The notes beneath the pieces are model-generated. The model had not been told where the DNA came from. It ran no database searches and saw only the letters and a list, made by a program, of their open reading frames with translations. A stretch of DNA of 11,215 nt, taken from NCBI GenBank assembly GCA_964396845.1, contig CAYNGH010000111.1, positions 1-11,215 of the forward strand, in the 5' to 3' direction. Within the stretch, counting starts at the first letter, position 1. Every line of letters starts with the position of its first letter. The position numbers and the translations under genes are program-made. The DNA is from CAYNGH01 sp964396845 (GTDB lineage Bacteria > Vulcanimicrobiota > JAJTBE01 > CAYNGH01). This document shows, piece by piece, positions 1 to 4,804 of the stretch.

Positions 1-1
1 C

Positions 2-799
2 ACTGATAACTCTATTTCCGGTAGAACCCTTACCATTGATCCTTTGAATCCTCTGGCATATGGAACCACATACACCGTGACTGTCCCTACGGGGGCGGTG
101 GACGGAGTCCGGGCCATGGCAGAAGACCTGGTGTTCAGCTTTACCACTGCTGAGATTGGGGAAAAATACGCAATGATAATTTCCAATAGTGGACCGTGGG
201 GTTACATTGGTTATTACCAGGCGTTGATGAACACTGCATTTGGTGAAGACAACTGGGATCAGCTTAATATTTACACTGTTGACGCCACTCCCTTCTCTTC
301 TGGAGAGTATGGGTTCATATACCTGGAAGGTAGCGACGACGATACGGCACAACTGAACACTTACCTTGATCAGCATATTGATGTCATTGAAAATTACGTG
401 TCCAGCGGTGGACGGCTTTTTATCAATGCAGCATCTCAAGGCCCAAATGTAAGTGCGCCTTTTGGGGTTCTTATTGAATTTGATTATTTTATGGGCTCAG
501 TAACTGCTACAGATGAGAATCACCCCATATTCACTGGGCCTGCCCTGCCCACAGCAACTGCGATGACAGCTATGGACTATGCTCATAACCGGGTTGTTGG
601 AGATGACCTGACGCCAATTCTGGTTAACTCTTCAATCCCGGGGAATTCCTGCCTTTCAGAGAGTCTTCAGGGTAACGGGTTCATAATATACGGAGGGATA
701 ACTTCTAATTACTTTCATAACCCGAAACCTCAGGCAAGCAATGTGTATGCCAATATCCTCAGCTACTGTGCGGGACTCTGGCCCGCTCCGGTTGAGTAA
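2..799 (+). CDS. C-terminal part of a secreted protein: Ig-like (SbsA/Big_5) domain plus amidotransferase/ThuA-like domain (5' truncated)
   Basis: The frame is open from the left window edge, so the true start lies outside; a TTG at 44 lies inside the Ig-like domain and is not a credible start. Visible residues 1-50 (TLTIDPLNPLAYGTTYTVTV, then the ending VFSFTT) match the last strands of bacterial Ig-like SbsA/Big_5 modules, which are linkers in surface and secreted proteins. Visible residues about 55-258 form a separate alpha/beta domain: a hydrophobic strand (YAMIIS), a helix followed by SGGRLFI (about 135-141), HPIFTGP (174-180), and a closing NVYANILSYC. This layout resembles ThuA/class I glutamine amidotransferase-like domains that occur as non-enzymatic modules in exported proteins; that is inference from pattern. 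No C-terminal anchor, LPXTG motif or membrane helix follows, so it is probably released or held through its missing N-terminal part. A strong terminator follows the stop by 20 bases. Substrate or ligand unknown. Confidence 0.75.
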   Translation, partial: TDNSISGRTLTIDPLNPLAYGTTYTVTVPTGAVDGVRAMAEDLVFSFTTAEIGEKYAMIISNSGPWGYIGYYQALMNTAFGEDNWDQLNIYTVDATPFSSGEYGFIYLEGSDDDTAQLNTYLDQHIDVIENYVSSGGRLFINAASQGPNVSAPFGVLIEFDYFMGSVTATDENHPIFTGPALPTATAMTAMDYAHNRVVGDDLTPILVNSSIPGNSCLSESLQGNGFIIYGGITSNYFHNPKPQASNVYANILSYCAGLWPAPVE

Positions 800-819
800 A
801 AAGAACATACATACAACCA

Positions 820-860
820 AAAACCCCCGGCAGGCACTCCGCCCCGGGGGTTTTCTTTTT
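820..860. terminator. Rho-independent terminator, probably bidirectional
   Basis: A perfect 11-bp stem (AAAACCCCCGG at 820-830 with CCGGGGGTTTT at 844-854) closes a 13-base loop and is followed on the plus strand by a T-rich run to 860. Read on the minus strand the same stem is followed by five T (from the A run 819-823). It sits 20 bases after the stop of the secreted protein and about 90 bases after the stop of the convergent grpB gene, so it can end both transcripts. Confidence 0.9.
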
Positions 861-947
861 GATCTTGAGAACACTCCAGCATCCCACAGGCAAGGCATAT
901 GAGAAATCATTCTGATGTCTTTGGTTATTTCAACGACGACAGTTCAT

Positions 948-1442
948 TCAGGGCTGTCGCCTCGATTTTTTAACAAAGTCGTCCTTGCCGTTACAGTATC
1001 GCTCCATATTGTTCCGGCAATTTTTGGCGATTTTTTTCTTCAATTCGCCATATTCCCAGGCGATCCGGGGGTGAATCCGGAGGTAATCACGAAAGGCCAA
1101 ATGCCTCACCAGATTGAAATCCCCCCTGGCAAAGGCATGGATATGATGAGTCCGATCCTCCCCTCCTTTTATGAAGTATCTTCTCCCGGCAATTCCATAC
1201 TCACCCCTGGGTTCATAACCCTTGGATATCATCTGAGGGTTGAGCCGGTCAAGGGCTTCCAGGCTGGTCACTTCCATGAGGATGTCGATTATCGGTTTGG
1301 CGGCCAGACCGGGAACCGCAGTGCTTCCGATGTGGTGGATTTTTATGGCCACATCACTCAGAATCTGGCCCAGCATTTTTCTCTCTGCTTCAAACTTTTC
1401 CCGCCAGACAGGATCGTAGTCTATGACCTCAATTATTCTCAC
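948..1442 (-). CDS. GrpB/UPF0157 family protein (nucleotidyltransferase-like fold)
   Basis: The 164-residue protein has the family signature HIGSTAVPGLAAKPIID at residues 37-53, a T-H-H-I-H motif at 98-102, FRDYLR at 117-122 and the Y-x-x-LKKKIA helix near 131-139, all at usual GrpB positions and at the usual length. GrpB proteins share a fold with nucleotidyltransferases; a catalysed reaction is not firmly established, and homologues are found alone or fused to dephospho-CoA kinase. The start is a GTG at 1442, supported by GAGGTG at 1456-1451 eight bases upstream. The gene stands 125 bases downstream of gerW on the same strand, with a possible own promoter between them, and ends facing the terminator at 820-860. 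Cytoplasmic, no signal peptide. The family call is sure; the function is not. Confidence 0.9.
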   Translation of the reverse strand: MRIIEVIDYDPVWREKFEAERKMLGQILSDVAIKIHHIGSTAVPGLAAKPIIDILMEVTSLEALDRLNPQMISKGYEPRGEYGIAGRRYFIKGGEDRTHHIHAFARGDFNLVRHLAFRDYLRIHPRIAWEYGELKKKIAKNCRNNMERYCNGKDDFVKKSRRQP

Positions 1443-1514
1443 AGGGCAAACACCTCAAAATCAAATTAAATCCTTCGCTTATGAGGGAACCTTGTTTGAT
1501 CAGCTGAAGGGACG

Positions 1515-1520
1515 ATTATA
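1515..1520 (-). promoter_or_regulatory. Possible -10 box (TATAAT) for the grpB gene
   Basis: On the minus strand 1520-1515 reads a consensus TATAAT in an A/T-rich patch, placing transcription start about 65 bases before the GTG of grpB. The matching -35 region (around 1543-1538, TTCTAT) is poor, so this could be chance in an AT-rich gap. No hairpin terminator is visible between gerW and this box, so grpB may instead be read through from gerW. The rest of the 1443-1567 gap shows only the grpB ribosome binding site. Confidence 0.3.
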
Positions 1521-1567
1521 AATGTAAAAAGCCTGATATAGAAAATTATTGAAACTGCCCGCTGTCC

Positions 1568-1975
1568 TTATGCTTCCGTGTCGGGCTTGTCGGCGTTCTT
1601 CGCCTTATCTATTCCTGTGGCGACAATCTCCTTGACTGTTTTGCCCGCCACGTTAATAATGTTGGGCATGCTTTCAAAAATTGTTTCCAATCCCTTGCCC
1701 CGGTTGATGCTAAGAAGGTTCACTTCGTTTTCCCTGGCCACCAGGAAAGCCACCGGCTGAACCTTTATGCCTCCTCCTCCACCACCGCTACCGTCAGTGC
1801 CTTTTTCCTGGTCGCCGGCTCCCCGGCCCATGCCGAAGCCCATGCAAACAGAGATTACCGGCACCACCGTAAATTCCCCCATCTTGAATTCCTTGCCGAT
1901 TACAGTTTCCGTGCGTCCCAGTTTCTCCATAACCTCAGAGATAGTCGCAGGAATATTGTCGCCAGAAATACTCAT
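1568..1975 (-). CDS. gerW: GerW/YtfJ family sporulation protein
   Basis: The 135-residue protein matches the GerW (YtfJ) family: an N-terminal segment with ISEVMEKL (13-20), the strand TVVPVISVCMGFGMG (36-50), a glycine-rich loop with six consecutive Gly (64-69), IKVQPVAFLV (70-79), and a C-terminal helical segment from about 98. In Bacillus subtilis this family is needed for normal spore germination and lies next to ytfI, as here; homologues also occur in some non-sporulating bacteria. The ATG start at 1975 overlaps the TGA of the upstream ytfI-like gene (ATGA, 1975-1972), with AAGGGG at 1990-1985 nine bases before it, so the two are translationally coupled. The C-terminus (NADKPDTEA) is polar and probably disordered. 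It carries no signal peptide. Confidence 0.88.
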   Translation of the reverse strand: MSISGDNIPATISEVMEKLGRTETVIGKEFKMGEFTVVPVISVCMGFGMGRGAGDQEKGTDGSGGGGGGIKVQPVAFLVARENEVNLLSINRGKGLETIFESMPNIINVAGKTVKEIVATGIDKAKNADKPDTEA

Positions 1976-2664
1976 TTTTCAGATCCCCTTTCATTTGTTT
2001 TCTTTTGGATAGTTTCCCTGTCCCGCTGATATTCCCTGTATAATCTGTAAAGTCGCAGCAGGGGCAAAGTCAGCACAAATATTGCTCCCTGAAGGAGAAG
2101 TCCCCCAGGGACCACCTGAACCCGGGCCTTGAGATAACCTTCGTCGATAAAATTTGGAACCAGATGAAACCTTTCGCTGGCCATGGGCCACAGGACCCCT
2201 GAAAGAATCCCATCCATAAAAGGGTCCCCCAGACAGAAGGTCCCCCGGAGGTAACTCAGACGAAACTGGCAAACCAGACCCTTGAGCAACCTGCCGGTCT
2301 TTTGAATCACCAGCCGGATCAATTCCGACTCCCGACAAAGCATCTTCAAGATTTTTCTGGGAAAGGGGTGTGATTTTTCTTCTTCCTTCTCGGGGTCCGG
2401 CGGAATCTCTTCCCGGTGGCTTTTCTGATCCAGCTTCCAGATTCCCTTTCGGCCCAGGATGCTGTATTCCAGAGATTTTTCACCCTTTCCCGGCCTCAGG
2501 CGGCCCATTCCACCCAGAAAAGTGATCCGGTAAAGCTCCCGGGAAGTGTCCACCACCAGAACCACCGGCACCAGCAGAAAAAGCAACACCACCAGGAGAA
2601 AAAGCAACATCACCAGGAGAACAACCCCTGCCACAATCAGTAATATGTTCCAAAGAATCGACAA
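1972..2664 (-). CDS. ytfI: DUF2953 membrane protein (YtfI-like)
   Basis: This 230-residue protein has a very hydrophobic N-terminal segment (about 5-38, enough for one long or two short membrane passes), a charged linker (80-103), a CQFRLSYLRGTFCLGDP block (132-148) and DGILSGVLWP (151-160) typical of DUF2953, the paired phrase LVPNF (168-172), a second hydrophobic segment (187-205) and a basic tail. Its neighbour gerW overlaps it by four bases, the same order as ytfI-ytfJ in Bacillus, which is the main reason for the symbol. The start is a TTG at 2664: GGAGG at 2677-2673 is eight bases upstream and an in-frame stop (TGA, 2670-2668) lies just before it, so no longer protein is possible. Function unknown; the pairing suggests a spore-related membrane partner of GerW (inference). 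The membrane segment is encoded by a 21-bp tandem repeat. Confidence 0.85.
   Translation of the reverse strand: MSILWNILLIVAGVVLLVMLLFLLVVLLFLLVPVVLVVDTSRELYRITFLGGMGRLRPGKGEKSLEYSILGRKGIWKLDQKSHREEIPPDPEKEEEKSHPFPRKILKMLCRESELIRLVIQKTGRLLKGLVCQFRLSYLRGTFCLGDPFMDGILSGVLWPMASERFHLVPNFIDEGYLKARVQVVPGGLLLQGAIFVLTLPLLRLYRLYREYQRDRETIQKKTNERGSEK
2569..2623 (-). repeat. 21-bp tandem repeat, about 2.6 copies, inside the ytfI membrane segment
   Basis: Copy 1 spans 2569-2589 and copy 2 spans 2590-2610; they differ at two positions (C/G in the sixth-to-seventh codon region and the last base C/T). A partial third copy runs to 2623. The period is a multiple of three and encodes the heptads LLFLLVP and LLFLLVV, so copy-number change would lengthen or shorten the hydrophobic helix by seven residues without a frameshift. 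Confidence 0.85.
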
Positions 2665-2763
2665 ATGTCATGCCTCCATGATTATCTATACGTTAATCCC
2701 ATACAACCTCCTCCCAGCAGGACTGGACATCCCCCGGACTGATGGATTTAAAGAAAAGAACGG

Positions 2764-2805
2764 GAAACAGTTTTGAGAATTTTCAAGAAACAGTTGACGA
2801 AACAG
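2764..2805 (+). repeat. Three GAAACAG direct repeats around the -35 box
   Basis: GAAACAG occurs at 2764-2770, 2787-2793 and 2799-2805, with start-to-start distances of 23 and 12 bases, close to two turns and one turn of the helix. The last copy overlaps the final base of the -35 hexamer. Between the first two copies lies an imperfect 14-bp palindrome (TTGAGAATTTTCAA, 2773-2786, six of seven pairs matching). The placement suits a DNA-binding regulator of the promoter at 2794-2822; no known operator is recognised. Confidence 0.5.
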
Positions 2806-2822
2806 ATTGTTTATGTGATAAT
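2794..2822 (+). promoter_or_regulatory. Strong sigma-A type promoter with extended -10
   Basis: TTGACG (2794-2799, five of six consensus bases) is followed after exactly 17 bases by GATAAT (2817-2822, five of six), with TG one base before the -10 (2814-2815). Transcription would begin near 2829-2830 and run into the leader of the methyltransferase gene, leaving a 5' untranslated region of about 133 bases. Confidence 0.75.
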
Positions 2823-2829
2823 TATTCAA

Positions 2830-2879
2830 AATGTTGAGGCTTACCTCGGCTCACAGGGAAACCTCAACATTATGAGGTT
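2830..2879 (+). promoter_or_regulatory. Leader RNA with mutually exclusive hairpins (candidate cis-regulatory RNA)
   Basis: Starting at the predicted first transcribed base, AATGTTGAGG (2830-2839) can pair perfectly with CCTCAACATT (2862-2871), a 10-bp stem with a 22-base loop. Two alternatives use the same bases: GTTGAGG (2833-2839) with CCTCGGC (2844-2850, two G-U pairs, 4-base loop), and AACCTCA (2860-2866) with TGAGGTT (2873-2879, 7 bp, 6-base loop). So the RNA can form either one long stem, or two consecutive short hairpins. No T-tract follows, so this is not a plain terminator, and the ribosome binding site (2950-2953) is about 70 bases away with no obvious complement in the leader. No known riboswitch family is recognised. 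Confidence 0.45.
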
Positions 2880-2962
2880 CAGCAGTTATCCCGAGATGGA
2901 AGATGGTTTCAAATCCATATTAGGTTGACAGTATTCTTTGAAATGAATCGGAGAACAAAATA

Positions 2963-3724
2963 ATGAAGCAGTGGTATGAAAAATTATTTGAGAATTTTGG
3001 GGAACAGTATGACAGCGAGTGTTATACTCAGGGGACTGCCGGTGAATGCGACTTCATCGAAAAGGAACTGCAATATGACAAGACCCTGAAAATTATCGAT
3101 ATTGGATGTGGAACCGGCAGGCATTCAATTGAGCTTTCCAAAAGAGGGTATGACATTACAGGGATCGATCTCTCGGAATCACAGATTAAAAAAGCCAGAG
3201 AGAAAGCAGAAAAGAACAGCCTCAACATTGTTTTTTTACGATATGATGCCAGATGCCTGCCCTATGAAAACCAGTTTGATGCTGCCATTATGCTTTGCGA
3301 AGGGGGTTTTCCCCTTATGGAAACAGACGAGATGAATTTTGAGATATTAAAAAATGTCACAAAATCATTAAAAAGCCCTGGCAGGATAATCTTCACAACC
3401 CTCAATGGCCTGTTTCCACTCTTTAATTCCATCAATGATTTTCATAAAGGGAGCATAAAAAATGATGGAGCAGCTTACAGGAGCCAAAATTTTGATCTGA
3501 TGACTTTCAGGGACTATAATATAACCACATTTACTGATGACCAGGGAGTTGAACATAAACTTGAGTGCAATGAAAGGTATTATATTCCATGTGAAATTAC
3601 ATGGCTTCTGAAATCCCTGGATTACAAAAAAATTGGAATATTCGGAGCAAAGCTGGGAGCCTTTTCAAGGGAAGACAAGCTGAAAACAGATGACTTTGAA
3701 ATGCTTGTTGTAGCTGAAAAATAA
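2963..3724 (+). CDS. Class I SAM-dependent methyltransferase
   Basis: The 253-residue protein shows the Rossmann methyltransferase motifs in order: motif I IIDIGCGTGRHS (44-55) that binds S-adenosylmethionine, an acidic residue at the end of strand 2 (GIDLS, 67-71, D69) for the ribose hydroxyls, D95 after strand 3, FDAAIML (105-111) as motif IV, and a strand-5 region SPGRIIFTTLN (138-148). The C-terminal third has an insertion and beta strands as in the Methyltransf_11/25-type small-molecule enzymes; the acceptor cannot be read from sequence. ATG at 2963 is preceded by GGAG (2950-2953) nine bases upstream. It is visibly AT-rich (two 60-base lines counted by hand gave 33 and 42 percent GC, against 60-65 percent in two lines of the VWA operon), which may mean separate acquisition. 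It is the only gene behind the strong promoter at 2794-2822. Cytoplasmic; no membrane segment. Confidence 0.9.
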   Translation: MKQWYEKLFENFGEQYDSECYTQGTAGECDFIEKELQYDKTLKIIDIGCGTGRHSIELSKRGYDITGIDLSESQIKKAREKAEKNSLNIVFLRYDARCLPYENQFDAAIMLCEGGFPLMETDEMNFEILKNVTKSLKSPGRIIFTTLNGLFPLFNSINDFHKGSIKNDGAAYRSQNFDLMTFRDYNITTFTDDQGVEHKLECNERYYIPCEITWLLKSLDYKKIGIFGAKLGAFSREDKLKTDDFEMLVVAEK

Positions 3725-3751
3725 AAGAGAAGGAATCCATGCATTCCCGGC

Positions 3752-3780
3752 TTGAACTATATTTAATACAAACATACAAA
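3752..3780 (+). promoter_or_regulatory. Possible promoter of the NHL lipoprotein gene
   Basis: TTGAAC (3752-3757) and TACAAA (3775-3780) are separated by 17 bases, each matching four of six sigma-A consensus bases. Transcription would begin near 3787, just before the GGGAGG ribosome binding site at 3792-3797. The match is modest and read-through from the methyltransferase gene is also possible, as no terminator is seen between them. Confidence 0.35.
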
Positions 3781-3803
3781 GTGAATAATGTGGGAGGATG
3801 ATT

Positions 3804-4775
3804 ATGCGACGAAGTGTAACCTTGATTTTCATGCTTTTACTGGCTTCTGCAGTGGGGGGCTTCTTTTTGTCGGGATGCTCCACCGGAACATCTGATGATG
3901 CAGAAACTGCTGTTTTCGGAGTTCCCGGGGTGGAATCCTCGGGTCTTTACCGCTTTGAAAGGGTCTGGGGCGCTCAGGGAGATCAGCCGGGACAGTTCAG
4001 TATGCCCCAGGGTATTTATGCTGACAATGATCATGTTTATGTGGCTGAATATGGAAACAACCGGGTGCAGAAATTTGATTCCGAAGGAAATTTTATTACC
4101 CAGTGGGGAGCAGATAAATACAATCCCGGTGATTTCCTTGGGCCTACTGATATTACCGGTGATGCCCAGGGATATTTGTATGTTCTGGACATGAGAAGTG
4201 TGCAAAAATTTGACAGCGACGGGAATTTCATTGCCCAGTGGGCACTGCACCAGCTGGACAACGCCATGGGGCTGGCGGTGGATTCTGACGGCATTATACA
4301 GGTGACGGAGAATTCAGCAAATTGTATCCGGAAAATTGACCAGAGCGGTCAGTTTGTCGGCACCTGGGGTTTTGAAGGCTCCGGTGAGGGGCAGTTCAAC
4401 CGTCCTTACGGGATTGCCTTTGGAGGCGATAATGTTCTTTTTGTCACTGATTTTATGAACGACAGGATTCAGAAGTATGACAATGACGGCAACTACCTGG
4501 GACAGCAATGGGGGAGCATAGGTTCGAGCCAGGGGCAGTTCCTGCGCCCCATGGGCTTGAATTTTCATCCCTCAGGGTTATTGTGCGTCGCTGATTACGG
4601 CAATCACCGGATTCAGGTCTTTGATGAAAATGGCCTCTTTATAGACAGCTTCGGTTCTGAAGGGAACGGCAACGGGCAGTTCTATGGCCCAAAGTCTGTT
4701 TGTTTCAATCCTGCAGGAGATATTTTTGTCGCAGATACCATTAACAACAGAGTCCAGAAATTCGTCCGCAACTGA
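3804..4775 (+). CDS. Lipoprotein with a six-bladed NHL-repeat beta-propeller
   Basis: A lipoprotein signal opens the protein: MRRS, a hydrophobic stretch, then the lipobox LSGC with the lipidated Cys at residue 25 from the ATG at 3804. That start is chosen because GGAGG (3793-3797) lies six bases before it; the ATG at 3798 directly abuts the ribosome binding site and is too close. Behind a short acidic linker come six NHL repeats of about 45 residues, each with a variant of GQF-x-P-x-G-(I/L) ... V(A/T)D/E ... N-R-(V/I)-Q-K-(F/Y)-D-x-(D/E)-GN-(F/Y) ... WG. The first strand (YRFERVWG) lacks its own blade and the last blade lacks that strand, so the ring closes by strand exchange into six blades. 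NHL propellers bind proteins, peptides or glycans and some have lyase or peptidase activity; nothing here fixes a ligand. Expected on the outer face of the membrane. It converges on the VWA operon, with 29 bases between stops and no clear hairpin terminator. Confidence 0.9.
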   Translation: MRRSVTLIFMLLLASAVGGFFLSGCSTGTSDDAETAVFGVPGVESSGLYRFERVWGAQGDQPGQFSMPQGIYADNDHVYVAEYGNNRVQKFDSEGNFITQWGADKYNPGDFLGPTDITGDAQGYLYVLDMRSVQKFDSDGNFIAQWALHQLDNAMGLAVDSDGIIQVTENSANCIRKIDQSGQFVGTWGFEGSGEGQFNRPYGIAFGGDNVLFVTDFMNDRIQKYDNDGNYLGQQWGSIGSSQGQFLRPMGLNFHPSGLLCVADYGNHRIQVFDENGLFIDSFGSEGNGNGQFYGPKSVCFNPAGDIFVADTINNRVQKFVRN

Positions 4776-4804
4776 TCCAAAATAAGTTTTCCTGATTTTT
4801 AAGA
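4776..4804. other. Short convergent gap without a clear terminator
   Basis: Only 29 bases separate the stops of the NHL lipoprotein gene and the VWA operon. They are A/T-rich, with T runs in both directions, but the best self-complementary arms (AAAAT with ATTTT, A/T only) are too weak to call a hairpin. Transcripts from both sides may overlap here. Confidence 0.5.

Larger units (their letters stand above)
2665..2962. other. Divergent intergenic region between ytfI and the methyltransferase gene
   Basis: This 298-base gap carries the ytfI ribosome binding site at its left end and, toward the right, three GAAACAG repeats, a strong plus-strand promoter and a structured leader (each listed separately). 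I found no convincing minus-strand sigma-A promoter for ytfI: the GATAAT at 2686-2681 has no -35 at a suitable distance and would place the transcript start within the ribosome binding site. No longer protein is encoded; two tiny frames (2831-2875 and 2872-2928) overlap by ATGA and are discussed as a finding. Confidence 0.6.

Noticed and set aside
915..1469. Plus-strand 184-codon open frame, longer than grpB itself
   Set aside because: It is antisense to grpB, whose protein has clear family motifs and a well-placed ribosome binding site; the antisense product has no recognisable domain.
2830..2879. Known SAM or T-box riboswitch in front of the methyltransferase
   Set aside because: None of the conserved core sequences of SAM-I/II/III or T-box leaders that I know are present; only the competing hairpins are supported.
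2925..2930. Perfect TTGACA close to the methyltransferase start
   Set aside because: No acceptable -10 hexamer is found 16-18 bases downstream; that position falls on the ribosome binding site (TCGGAG).
3732..3747. GGAAT/ATTCC hairpin after the methyltransferase gene
   Set aside because: Only five base pairs and no following T-tract, so not a credible terminator.
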